The notes under the pieces are model-generated. The model was not told where the DNA came from, did not search any database, and saw nothing but the letters and a program-made list of their open reading frames with translations. Shown here one piece after another: positions 20,149-29,344 of a stretch of DNA of 64,000 nt. A program made the translations under genes and the position numbers. The stretch comes from Enterococcus sp. DIV2402 (GTDB lineage: Bacteria > Bacillota > Bacilli > Lactobacillales > Enterococcaceae): NCBI RefSeq assembly GCF_017426705.2, contig NZ_CP147251.1:2702501-2766500 (forward strand), given 5' to 3'. Each line of letters opens with the position of its first letter. Position 1 is the stretch's first letter.

Positions 20149-20751
20149 GTGTCTATTAATGAGCGTAGCAAAAACCAAAAAATTCTAAATTTAATTTCAT
20201 TTAGTGGGATGGCAGTCTCAATTATTCTAACTGTTTATTTCTTTCAACTAGGTGTCTTTAGAGATATGAACGCCTTACAAAGTCTCGTCGGACATTCGAC
20301 ACTAACTGGACCTATTTTATTTGTCTTAATTCAAATTCTACAAGTGATTATCCCGATTATCCCTGGAGGAATTTCCTTAGCAGCAGGTGTCTTGCTGTTT
20401 GGCCCTGTCGAAGGATTCATTTATAACTATATCGGTATTTGTATCGGCTCAATAATTATTTTCTTATTAAGTCGTCAATATGGTAAACCATTAGTTTTAA
20501 GAATGGTTAGTGAAAAAACATATGATAAGTATTCAGGCTGGCTAGAAAATCAAAGCCGTTTTGATAAATTATTCGCGCTAGCAATTTTCTTACCTATCGC
20601 ACCAGATGATGCTTTATGTTTGATGGCTGGCTTAACGAACATCTCTTTAAAGAAATATATTTGGATTATTTTATTAGCTAAACCAGCTTCTATTTTGCTC
20701 TACAGCATGGGCTTAGTCTATGGTGGATCGTTCCTTACACAATTATTCTAA
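20149..20751 (+). CDS. VTT-domain (TVP38/DedA-like) membrane protein
   Basis: Membrane protein of about 200 aa with a VTT (SNARE-associated) domain: PIIPGGISLAAGVLLFGP, then GSIIIFLLSRQYGKP and FLPIAPDDALCLMAGL, and five to six membrane segments. Family members scramble or flip undecaprenyl phosphate or phospholipids; the role here is unknown. The start is unclear. The frame opens at a GTG at 20149 that lies inside the only ribosome site (AAAGGAAG). The ATG correctly spaced from that site (20159) is in another frame and stops after nine codons, after a run of six A (20177-20182). A one-base deletion in that run, slippage, or a later start are all possible. Confidence 0.8.
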   Translation: MSINERSKNQKILNLISFSGMAVSIILTVYFFQLGVFRDMNALQSLVGHSTLTGPILFVLIQILQVIIPIIPGGISLAAGVLLFGPVEGFIYNYIGICIGSIIIFLLSRQYGKPLVLRMVSEKTYDKYSGWLENQSRFDKLFALAIFLPIAPDDALCLMAGLTNISLKKYIWIILLAKPASILLYSMGLVYGGSFLTQLF

Positions 20752-20760
20752 AAGTAGATA

Positions 20761-20796
20761 CAAGCTATCCAAAAATCTTGGATAGCTTGTTTTTTT
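20761..20796 (+). terminator. Terminator of the VTT gene
   Basis: Perfect 12-bp stem CAAGCTATCCAA / TTGGATAGCTTG with a 5-nt loop and a following run of seven T. Confidence 0.92.
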
Positions 20797-20838
20797 GTAG
20801 TATGATGAGAGAATCATGGGGAGAAAAAGGTGATTACA

Positions 20839-22641
20839 GTGAATTATTTAAAACATAGTCTCATCAACACACGAGACTTCTTATTAGGGACACGTTCTTA
20901 TTTTAAAAACGTATTACTCATGCATGGTTTTATGCTTTTTTTATTAATACCATTGCTAAGCAGTTCAACAAAATTTATTTTACGGCAAGGGCAAATCAAT
21001 TACATTTCATTTGATAATATTGGTGAAATTATTATAAATCACCCAGGCGTTTCGCTTTCCTTGCTCATTGTTTTAATTGGGATTGTCCTTGCTATTTTTT
21101 TTGAATTTACTTTTTTGTTATTAAGCGTTTATTTCATCAAAAAGCAACAACCCATTCGTTTAATCGAGTTATTAAGAGTCACCTTTTTACAATTAAAAAA
21201 AGTACGAATTGAGACGATTTTATTTTTCTTTTTTTATTTCTTTTTAATTTTACCAATCGGTGGGTTCTCTTTTCATTCCGATTTATTATCCAAGGTGAAA
21301 ATCCCGGCATTTATTGTTGATTTTATTTTTGCAAATCGACTTGCTATTGTTTCTTCTTTTATTTTGTTTTATCTGGCGATGATTTATCTCGGTATTCGCG
21401 TCATTTTTGCCTTACCGGAAATGATTTTACGTGATCGTCCATTTAAATTAGCGGTCAAAGAAAGTTGGCGTTTAACAAAAAAACGCTTTTTTGCAATTAT
21501 TGCTCAGTTTGTCATTATTACAGGTAGTACGTTATTACTTGCATCTTTAGGATTTTTCCTAGTGATTTCATCTCAAGTACTTGTCGAGTCTTTTTTTCCA
21601 GACTATTCATTAATCAGTGCTGTCTTTGCAATGACCTTGCTACAAGCGGTCTTATTAGTCAACATCGTCTTATCCACTGTTGCTGTTTTTTATGTCACAA
21701 TTGATTTTATGGATGATGAAGGATTTTTACCGGAAATTCCTACATGGTTTGAATTAAAAGAAACCACTCCTGCTCGTTTTTCTGGACTGATACAAACTAG
21801 TCTTTTGGTCTTAGCTATCTTTTTTGGTGTTGGCGTAAGTTTATATAATCATAATTATTTAACCAATTTTACCCTAAAAACTCCGACAACAGTATCGCAT
21901 CGTGGGGTTAGTAATAATAATGGGGTTCAAAATTCGCTTGCTGCTCTAGAAACAACTAGTCAAAAGTTTCATCCTAATTATATTGAAATGGACGTTCAAT
22001 TAACTAAAGACAATGAATTTATTGTCTATCATGATTTTAATTTTAAATCATTAACTGGCTTTCGACAAAAACCAGAAGAATCAACGTTAAAAGAAGCTTT
22101 AGCATTAACTGTTAAAGAAAATGGAGAAACAGCCAAAATCAGTACGTTTGATGAGTATCTTGATGCAGCGGATAAATTAGAACAGCCATTAATGGTTGAA
22201 ATTAAAACTCAAAAAAAGGATGTCTCTGATTTAGTACAAACCTTCTTAGATCGATATGAGGAACGACTGATTGAAAAAGGACATATTATTCAAAGCCTCT
22301 CTTTCCAAGTTATCGAAGAGATTAAACAAACAGCGCCTGAATTAACAGCTGGCTATATTTTACCGTTTAGTTTAGTGGGCCCTCCTATTTCACAAGCAGA
22401 TTTTCTAACAATGGAATATACAACTTTGAACCGTAATTTTATCAATGCTGCACATGCAGATAGCAAACAAGTCTATGTGTGGACACCCAACGATGAGGAT
22501 ACAATGAATCGGATGCTTTTTTATGGTGTAGATGGAATTATTACAGATCAGATGGGAATTTTAAATAAAACAATCAGACAACCCGATGACACGATGACTT
22601 ATTCTGATAAGCTAGTAAACTTTGTATTAGGTGTCGGTTAA
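20839..22641 (+). CDS. Membrane-anchored glycerophosphodiester phosphodiesterase
   Basis: A 600-aa fusion. Residues 1-340 form a multi-pass membrane domain (about eight segments, with an ESWRLTKKRFFAII connector typical of this family). Residues about 345-590 form a GDPD catalytic barrel that hydrolyses glycerophosphodiesters to an alcohol and glycerol 3-phosphate. Visible active-site elements are SHRGVS with catalytic His, EMDVQLTKD and YHDF with the second His. The usual PENT after HRG is replaced by VQNS. The domain order places the enzyme outside the membrane, suiting lipid or teichoic-acid turnover. I chose the GTG at 20839, 7 nt after AAAAAGGTG; a GTG at 20830 lies within that site. Confidence 0.85.
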   Translation: MNYLKHSLINTRDFLLGTRSYFKNVLLMHGFMLFLLIPLLSSSTKFILRQGQINYISFDNIGEIIINHPGVSLSLLIVLIGIVLAIFFEFTFLLLSVYFIKKQQPIRLIELLRVTFLQLKKVRIETILFFFFYFFLILPIGGFSFHSDLLSKVKIPAFIVDFIFANRLAIVSSFILFYLAMIYLGIRVIFALPEMILRDRPFKLAVKESWRLTKKRFFAIIAQFVIITGSTLLLASLGFFLVISSQVLVESFFPDYSLISAVFAMTLLQAVLLVNIVLSTVAVFYVTIDFMDDEGFLPEIPTWFELKETTPARFSGLIQTSLLVLAIFFGVGVSLYNHNYLTNFTLKTPTTVSHRGVSNNNGVQNSLAALETTSQKFHPNYIEMDVQLTKDNEFIVYHDFNFKSLTGFRQKPEESTLKEALALTVKENGETAKISTFDEYLDAADKLEQPLMVEIKTQKKDVSDLVQTFLDRYEERLIEKGHIIQSLSFQVIEEIKQTAPELTAGYILPFSLVGPPISQADFLTMEYTTLNRNFINAAHADSKQVYVWTPNDEDTMNRMLFYGVDGIITDQMGILNKTIRQPDDTMTYSDKLVNFVLGVG

Positions 22642-22667
22642 TTTTATCCACCACAGTAATCAAGAGC

Positions 22668-22697
22668 ATGACAATTTTGTTATCTCTTTGTTACTAT
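22668..22697 (+). promoter_or_regulatory. Candidate promoter of the 24-codon gene
   Basis: ATGACA (22668-22673), 18 nt, TACTAT (22692-22697). A transcript from here would start near 22704 and contain both arms of the hairpin that follows. Confidence 0.45.
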
Positions 22698-22711
22698 GGT
22701 GTTCGTGTTTC

Positions 22712-22756
22712 TTCCTCCTTTAGACTCTATACTCGTATTAGAAACTAAAGGAGGAA
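22712..22756 (+). promoter_or_regulatory. Hairpin hiding a ribosome site
   Basis: TTCCTCCTTTAG (22712-22723) and CTAAAGGAGGAA (22745-22756) form a perfect 12-bp stem with a 21-nt loop. The right arm is the whole Shine-Dalgarno sequence of the 24-codon gene. There is no T run, so this is not a terminator. Translation from a transcript carrying both arms should be blocked unless the stem is opened. Confidence 0.7.
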
Positions 22757-22762
22757 TGACTC

Positions 22763-22837
22763 ATGATTTTTATCCAAACAGTGATTTTCTTCACGCTAAC
22801 CCTTGGGCTACTCATTGGTTTAAAAGAAAACAATTAA
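22763..22837 (+). CDS. 24-aa hydrophobic peptide
   Basis: A very short gene with an excellent ribosome site: AAAGGAGG at 22747-22754, 8 nt before the ATG. The product is one membrane helix (residues about 2-19, rich in I, F, L and T) with a short tail LKENN. I recognise no family; it does not resemble Fst toxins or KdpF. Single-helix peptides with sequestered ribosome sites include type I toxins, small regulators of membrane proteins and leader peptides. An overlapping frame from an ATG at 22756 is rejected because that ATG is too close to the ribosome site. Confidence 0.6.
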   Translation: MIFIQTVIFFTLTLGLLIGLKENN

Positions 22838-22873
22838 TTTCTTAAGATGCTTTAATAAGTTTGAGGTTTATCT

Positions 22874-22902
22874 TTGAAAATTCGTCTTATTCGTGCTACA
22901 TT
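22874..22902 (+). promoter_or_regulatory. Promoter of the 49-codon gene
   Basis: TTGAAA (22874-22879), 17 nt, TACATT (22897-22902) with a TGC extension before the -10. Confidence 0.65.
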
Positions 22903-22942
22903 AGAGTCGCGGCTGAATGATTAGTACAAAGGAGGAATTTAT

Positions 22943-23092
22943 ATGACATTCACAAAAGCAAACTTAGAATATCGCATTGCCTTTGATACACAAACAAACA
23001 TGTTTATGGCAATTGATAGCAAAGATGAAACACGTATCGCTTACGGTGTAACGATCGAAGAAGCAATTAAAAACTTAAAAACTATGGCTTAA
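22943..23092 (+). CDS. 49-aa small protein, HicB-like fold suspected
   Basis: A short gene with AAAGGAGG 8 nt before its ATG, its own promoter and a strong terminator, so it is very likely expressed. The product reads as a beta-beta-beta-alpha unit: a YRIAFDTQTNMFMAIDS strand pair, an AYGVT strand and an EEAIKNLKTM helix. That order recalls the N-terminal fold of HicB antitoxins, but the glycine-rich loop and a DNA-binding tail are lacking, and no HicA partner is encoded nearby. No function can be assigned. Confidence 0.65.
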   Translation: MTFTKANLEYRIAFDTQTNMFMAIDSKDETRIAYGVTIEEAIKNLKTMA

Positions 23093-23137
23093 TATAGAAA
23101 GGATCCCAATTCATGACTTCACCTAGTCCGTATTAGC

Positions 23138-23175
23138 ACCGTCTTTAGTTCGTTCAAACTAAAGACGGTTTTTTG
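23138..23175 (+). terminator. Terminator of the 49-codon gene
   Basis: Perfect 13-bp stem ACCGTCTTTAGTT / AACTAAAGACGGT with a 6-nt loop, followed by a T run. Confidence 0.92.
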
Positions 23176-23227
23176 TTGCTCTCAAATAAGATATAATCAA
23201 TAGACTACTTACTTAAGGAGAACTCTC

Positions 23228-23776
23228 ATGAAACAAATTTATTTTGTTCGTCATTCAATTCGCGATATTACGAATAAAAACGACCAAGACGCCCCGCTAA
23301 CCTCTCTAGGAAAAAGAAAAGCTCATCAACTTATTGATTTTTTTCAAGATAAGTCAATTGAACGAATTTTTGCTAGCCCTTATGTACGCACGCTGCAAAC
23401 GGTCCAACCACTAGCTGATTTTTTTGATTTAGAAATCGTAACGGATTCGAATTTAAGAGAACGAAAAGTTGGAACTTGGGTTAGTGATTTTCCGACTTTT
23501 GCTAGAAAACAATGGCAAGATTTTGACTATCGATTACCAAAGGGTGAATCTTTAAATCAAGTGAAACAACGTATCTTACCTAGTTATCAACACATTTTAA
23601 ATCATTCAGCAGAGACAATCATTATTTGCGGACATGGAACAGCATTTTCTGTCTTGTTTCATCATCTTACTCAAGGAAACTTCACCTATCAAGATTTTGA
23701 ACAAATGCTAATGCCTGATATTTTCTTAGCAGAATATCAAATGAATTCACTTGAAGCGTTTATTAAATTAACTTAA
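23228..23776 (+). CDS. Histidine phosphatase (phosphoglycerate-mutase family)
   Basis: Cytosolic phosphatase of 182 aa. The N-terminal catalytic motif is FVRHSIRD (RHS instead of the common RHG), with arginines in SPYVRTLQT and the second catalytic histidine in CGHGTAFSVL. The substrate is not predictable; relatives act on phosphosugars, phosphoserine or nucleotides. The ATG has AAGGAG upstream. It is convergent with pgi and their shared gap holds the pgi terminator. Confidence 0.85.
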   Translation: MKQIYFVRHSIRDITNKNDQDAPLTSLGKRKAHQLIDFFQDKSIERIFASPYVRTLQTVQPLADFFDLEIVTDSNLRERKVGTWVSDFPTFARKQWQDFDYRLPKGESLNQVKQRILPSYQHILNHSAETIIICGHGTAFSVLFHHLTQGNFTYQDFEQMLMPDIFLAEYQMNSLEAFIKLT

Positions 23777-23823
23777 AAAAACCGCTTATAAAGCTTCAGC
23801 ATGTGCTAAATTTTATAAGCGGT
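23774..23823 (-). terminator. pgi terminator
   Basis: Perfect 12-bp stem ACCGCTTATAAA / TTTATAAGCGGT with a 19-nt loop that itself can fold (AGCA/TGCT), followed on the minus strand by a T run. It starts 12 nt after the pgi stop and touches the stop of the convergent phosphatase gene. Confidence 0.85.
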
Positions 23824-23835
23824 TGATTAAGTCTT

Positions 23836-25182
23836 TTATAGACGTTCGTTTAATTCTTTCGCTAATTCTTCGAAGCCTGGTTTGCCTAAAAGGGCGAACA
23901 TGTTACGTTTGTAATCTTCTACACCTGGTTGGTCAAATGGATTCACACCATTTAAGTAACCTGAGATTCCTACTGCAATTTCAAAGAAGTAGACTAAATG
24001 TCCTAATGTGTAAGCATCCATTGTTGGGATTTTTACTAATAGGTTTGGTACGTTTCCATCAGTATGCGCTAATAGCGTCCCTTCGAAAGCTTTCGTGTTT
24101 ACAAAGTCAACATCTTTGCCTTCTAAATAGCCTAAACCATCTAAGTCTGAATCTTGAACGGGAATATCAATGACTTTACGGGCTTTTTCAACTTTAACCA
24201 CTGTTTCAAAAACGTTACGTGTACCGTCTTGAATCGTTTGACCAACAGAGTGTAAGTCAGTTGAGAAGTTTGCGCTTGAAGGATAAATGCCTTTTTGGTC
24301 TTTTCCTTCTGATTCGCCGTACAATTGTTTCCACCATTCAGAGAAGTATTGCATGCCTGGTTCATAGTTAACTAAGATTTCAATTGCTTTGCCTTTGCGG
24401 TATAAAATATTACGTAAAGCAGCATATTGATACGCTTCATTTTCGTTCAAATCAGGCGTTAAATAAGCTTCACGAGCATCTGCTGCACCTTGCATTAAAG
24501 CATCAATGTCTGCCCCACTTACTGCGATTGGTAATAAACCAACTGGTGTTAAAACAGTGAAACGTCCACCAACATCATCTGGAATAACAAATGTTTCCCA
24601 GTCTTCTGTATCTGCTTCCACTTTAACAGCGCCTTTCGCACGGTCAGTTGTTGCATAAATACGTTTGTTGGCTTCTTCTTTTCCATATTTTTTGATTAAT
24701 AATTCTTTGAAGACACGGAAAGCAATTGCTGGCTCAGTTGTTGTTCCTGATTTAGAAATAACGTTCACTGAGAAGTCACGATCACCGATTACTTCAATTA
24801 AATCTGCTAAATACGTAGAAGAAATTGAGTTTCCAGCGAAGAAGACTTGCGGTGTTTTGCGTTCTTCTTTTGGTAAAACATTGTAGAATGAATGTTGTAA
24901 AAATTCGATTGCTGCACGAGCACCTAAATAAGAGCCTCCGATACCGATTACAACTAAAACGTCAGAGTCAGATTGAATTTTTTCTGCTGCTTTTTTAATG
25001 CGCGCAAATTCTTCTTTATCGTAGTCTTTTGGTAAATCGATCCAACCAGTAAAATCGTTTCCTGGACCAGTTCCTTCACGTAGCGCTTTATCTGCTGCAG
25101 TTACTTGAGTTTGCATGTAGTCTAGCTCATGTTCGCGAACAAATGGCGTTAACTTAGAATGGTCAAATGAAATGTGTCCCAT
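23836..25182 (-). CDS. pgi: Glucose-6-phosphate isomerase
   Basis: Interconverts glucose 6-phosphate and fructose 6-phosphate in glycolysis. The 448-aa protein has the length of Gram-positive enzymes and the signatures [13 protein letters not shown], the phosphate-binding [10 protein letters not shown], the catalytic [11 protein letters not shown] segment and the C-terminal GVEDYKRNM with catalytic lysine. The ATG has AGGAGG upstream; that ribosome site begins directly after a terminator-like hairpin. Confidence 0.98.
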   Translation of the reverse strand: MGHISFDHSKLTPFVREHELDYMQTQVTAADKALREGTGPGNDFTGWIDLPKDYDKEEFARIKKAAEKIQSDSDVLVVIGIGGSYLGARAAIEFLQHSFYNVLPKEERKTPQVFFAGNSISSTYLADLIEVIGDRDFSVNVISKSGTTTEPAIAFRVFKELLIKKYGKEEANKRIYATTDRAKGAVKVEADTEDWETFVIPDDVGGRFTVLTPVGLLPIAVSGADIDALMQGAADAREAYLTPDLNENEAYQYAALRNILYRKGKAIEILVNYEPGMQYFSEWWKQLYGESEGKDQKGIYPSSANFSTDLHSVGQTIQDGTRNVFETVVKVEKARKVIDIPVQDSDLDGLGYLEGKDVDFVNTKAFEGTLLAHTDGNVPNLLVKIPTMDAYTLGHLVYFFEIAVGISGYLNGVNPFDQPGVEDYKRNMFALLGKPGFEELAKELNERL

Positions 25183-25197
25183 TTTTGAATCCTCCTA

Positions 25198-25233
25198 AAA
25201 AATAAAGTAGTAGTCATTACAACTACTACTTTA
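25198..25233 (-). terminator. gdhA terminator or pgi leader hairpin
   Basis: Perfect 11-bp stem AAAGTAGTAGT / ACTACTACTTT with a 7-nt loop, followed on the minus strand by TATTTTTTAGGAGG: the T run leads straight into the pgi ribosome site. A possible promoter (TTGAAA, 17 nt, TAAAGT) lies just before it, so the hairpin may also sit at the 5' end of the pgi mRNA. Confidence 0.75.
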
Positions 25234-25267
25234 CTTTTTTTAATGTTTTTTTTCAAGTAAATTCTGT

Positions 25268-26704
<1,437 letters not shown>

Positions 26705-26727
26705 CTATTTACATTGGAGTGATATAT

Positions 26728-27990
26728 ATGGAATCATCCTATGACGTAATCGTTGTCGGAGGCGGAACAAGTGGGTTAATGGCTGCAATTGCAGCTGCAG
26801 AAAGCAATTCAAAGGTACTATTGATTGAAAAAAACAAGCGCTTTGGAAAGAAATTATTGATGACTGGAGGTGGACGTTGCAATGTCACAAATAATCGCAT
26901 GGTCGATGATTTAATTCATCACATCCCAGGAAACGGAAAATTTTTATATAGTACGTTTGCACAATTCAATAATCAAGATATTATGAATTTTTTTGAATCT
27001 CAAGGTGTATCATTAAAAGAAGAAGATCATGGACGAATGTTTCCTGTGAGCAATAAATCCAAAACAATTGTCGATACATTAGTTAATCGTGTAAAAGAAT
27101 TAGGCGTTACAATTGCTACCAATACAGTGGTTAAGAAACTTTTACACGAAACAGAAATCACAGGTGTGGAGACAGAATTTGAAACATTTTATGCTCCATG
27201 TGTGGTTTTAACAACTGGCGGACGCACGTATCCTTCTACTGGTTCAACTGGTGATGGCTACAAATTAGCCAAAAAAGTTGGTCATACAATTGCACCACTC
27301 TATCCTACAGAATCACCACTTATTTCTGAGGAATCTTTCATTTGTGAGAAAACCTTACAAGGGATTTCTTTACGTGATATTTGTTTATCTGTTTTAAATA
27401 AAGAAGGAAAAACGGTCACGAGTCATAAAATGGATTTATTGTTTACGCACTTTGGCGTCTCAGGGCCTGCAGCATTGCGCTGTTCGTCGTTTGTTAATCA
27501 ACTATTAGAAACCCAAGAACATGTCGTTGTTGCCTTAGATTGCTTCCCAGACCTATCAGAAGAAGAATTAACGAAACAGATACAAGCAATACTCACTGAT
27601 ACGAAAAAAGTTCTGAAAAATGCCTTACAAACATTTTTACCTGAGCGTCTGCTGCATTTCTATTTAGAAAAATTAGACATAGCAGATTTACCTGCCAATC
27701 AATTAACTGACGATCAATTAGCAGCAATTGTTGATTTATGGAAAAATTTTCCTATTCAAATTGTCAAAACTTTTCCATTAGAAAAATCATTTGTCACTGG
27801 TGGCGGCATTCATTTAAAAGAAATCAATCCAAAAACTATGGAAAGTAAAATGATGCCTGGCTTATTCTTTGGTGGTGAATTGATTGATATCAATGGATAT
27901 ACGGGTGGTTTTAACATTACTGCTGCTTTTTGTACAGGACATTCTGCTGGCAAACATGCAGCAGAGGTTGCTTCTTATTTTCATTACTAA
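26728..27990 (+). CDS. HI0933-family flavoprotein (NAD(P)/FAD-dependent oxidoreductase)
   Basis: A 420-aa flavoprotein with an N-terminal FAD-binding Rossmann motif (VIVVGGGTSGLMAAIAAA), the family stretch GKKLLMTGGGRCNVTN, and a C-terminal FAD-contact segment GGGIHLKEI...GLFFGGELIDINGYTGGFN. This is the HI0933/YhiN family, whose substrate is unknown. I chose the ATG at 26728 with TTGGAG upstream rather than the GTG at 26719, which overlaps that site. Confidence 0.87.
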   Translation: MESSYDVIVVGGGTSGLMAAIAAAESNSKVLLIEKNKRFGKKLLMTGGGRCNVTNNRMVDDLIHHIPGNGKFLYSTFAQFNNQDIMNFFESQGVSLKEEDHGRMFPVSNKSKTIVDTLVNRVKELGVTIATNTVVKKLLHETEITGVETEFETFYAPCVVLTTGGRTYPSTGSTGDGYKLAKKVGHTIAPLYPTESPLISEESFICEKTLQGISLRDICLSVLNKEGKTVTSHKMDLLFTHFGVSGPAALRCSSFVNQLLETQEHVVVALDCFPDLSEEELTKQIQAILTDTKKVLKNALQTFLPERLLHFYLEKLDIADLPANQLTDDQLAAIVDLWKNFPIQIVKTFPLEKSFVTGGGIHLKEINPKTMESKMMPGLFFGGELIDINGYTGGFNITAAFCTGHSAGKHAAEVASYFHY

Positions 27991-28006
27991 GCCATAAGTG
28001 AACAAT

Positions 28007-28080
28007 AAAATATCCGAGCGATAGAGATTGTCAGCGCAAATTTGTAAGAACAAGCGCTTCTCATGCGTTCGGATATTTTT
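28007..28080. terminator. Long, branched bidirectional terminator or structured RNA
   Basis: AAAATATCCGAGCG (28007-28020) pairs with CGTTCGGATATTTT (28066-28079), 14 bp with one G-U. Inside, GAGA/TCTC, AGCGC/GCGCT and TTGT/ACAA can continue the stem with bulges. T runs follow on the plus strand and more weakly on the minus strand. It separates two convergent genes and overlaps the ybaK stop codon. The 74-nt fold is much longer than other terminators here. Confidence 0.7.
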
Positions 28081-28562
28081 TATTCGGTAATATCTACCAA
28101 TTGCCCTCGAGTAATCTTGACTAAATCTTGCGGAGCTAATTCCATCTGTAATCCACGGCGCCCAGCTGAAACGATCATTGTAGCCAATGATGTAGCAGAT
28201 TGATCGATGTATGTGGGAAATAATTTTTTCATTCCTACAGGTGAACAACCTCCACGAATATAACCCGTCGTCGCTTCTAAATCACGTAAATGGAGCATTT
28301 CGACTTTTTTATTATTACTTGTTTTGGCAATTTTCTTCAAGTCCAGTTCGCGATTTCCAGGAATTACAGCTACTAATGGGCCTGTTTTGTTCCCGACTGC
28401 TACTAACGTTTTATAAATATTTTCTTGCACACCTAATTGCTCCGACACGTCAGTCGCACTCAAGTGATCTTCAGACCATTCATATTGATGTTCCACATAA
28501 GGGATTTTTTGTTGTTCAATCAAGCGAATAGCATTGGTTTTAACACTTTTTTTCTTTGCCAC
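28080..28562 (-). CDS. ybaK: YbaK/EbsC-type aminoacyl-tRNA deacylase
   Basis: Small editing enzyme (160 aa) of the YbaK family, which removes cysteine wrongly attached to tRNA-Pro; called EbsC in E. faecalis. Visible are the N-terminal KTNAIRLIEQQKIPYVEHQY, the substrate-pocket lysine in NIYKTLV and the GGCSPVGMKK loop. I chose the GTG at 28562, 8 nt after AGGAAG; the GTG three codons earlier abuts the ribosome site. It lies 12 bp after aroD and its ribosome site overlaps the aroD stop. Confidence 0.88.
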   Translation of the reverse strand: MAKKKSVKTNAIRLIEQQKIPYVEHQYEWSEDHLSATDVSEQLGVQENIYKTLVAVGNKTGPLVAVIPGNRELDLKKIAKTSNNKKVEMLHLRDLEATTGYIRGGCSPVGMKKLFPTYIDQSATSLATMIVSAGRRGLQMELAPQDLVKITRGQLVDITE

Positions 28563-28574
28563 ATTTGCCACTTC

Positions 28575-29327
28575 CTATTGTTCGGTTACATGCAGTGCAT
28601 CAAGAATTTGGGCTAATTGCTCGACAGGAATTTGCCCAGGAGCAGACGCTTGATCCAATGAACCAAATGTAAACACTGAATCAATAATCTCACCGCTTAC
28701 CCGAGTAACTTTGCCCAAATCTCCCATCGCCATTACTGCTAGCGGTAATTGATTAAAGACACGAACTTTTTGCGGAATGCCCATTACTCGCAAAACATCT
28801 TGTAAATTATGGGGCATTACAGCAAGTTTTCCAATATCTGCACCAAATTGGTTCATCACATTCACGCGATAAACTAATTCACCATCGGCAGGTGTTTTTT
28901 CAAAGTCATGAGAACTCATAATTATTTTTACAGCAGCATTTTTTAAATCGTTAATGAAATCACGTCCTAAAAATTGCGCTACACTCAATTCCACATCCAT
29001 TAAATCAACCAAACCTAAATACGCAATATTCGTGTATAAGTTTTGATAGGCAGTTAAAGAAATGGATTGTTCGCCCCCTTCTTCTTTGGTTCTAAAGGTA
29101 AACAACAAAAGCTTATCCGTCATTTCACGAAGAACTGCTACAACATCATATACTTTTTCTAAGTCAGCAACATCATCAAAATAATCGACACGCCATTCAA
29201 TAATTTCCGCAGCTGATTCATTCGCTCGCATACATTGTTCGATTATTTCCTTTTTTGTTGAGCCAACTAGCGGTACACAAATTTTTGGTCGTCCTGATCC
29301 GATTGTCATTTTTCGTACTTGCAACAA
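28575..29327 (-). CDS. aroD: 3-dehydroquinate dehydratase, type I
   Basis: Removes water from 3-dehydroquinate in the shikimate pathway through a Schiff base. The protein is about 250 aa with EWRVDYFDD at the active site, the catalytic histidine in MSSHDFEKTP, and the Schiff-base lysine in the GADIGKLAVMP segment. No other shikimate gene is in the window. The start is uncertain: TTG at 29327 is 6 nt after GGGGTG and fits the family N-terminus, the ATG at 29309 has no ribosome site, and a GTG at 29336 lies inside it. The gene follows the methyltransferase gene by about 17 bp. Confidence 0.9.
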   Translation of the reverse strand: MLQVRKMTIGSGRPKICVPLVGSTKKEIIEQCMRANESAAEIIEWRVDYFDDVADLEKVYDVVAVLREMTDKLLLFTFRTKEEGGEQSISLTAYQNLYTNIAYLGLVDLMDVELSVAQFLGRDFINDLKNAAVKIIMSSHDFEKTPADGELVYRVNVMNQFGADIGKLAVMPHNLQDVLRVMGIPQKVRVFNQLPLAVMAMGDLGKVTRVSGEIIDSVFTFGSLDQASAPGQIPVEQLAQILDALHVTEQ

Positions 29328-29344
29328 AAAAAACACCCCATTTT

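Noticed and set aside
22756..22845. Overlapping 29-codon frame from the ATG at 22756
   Set aside because: The ATG is only 1-2 nt from AGGAGG, too close for initiation, and the product has no membrane or domain character.
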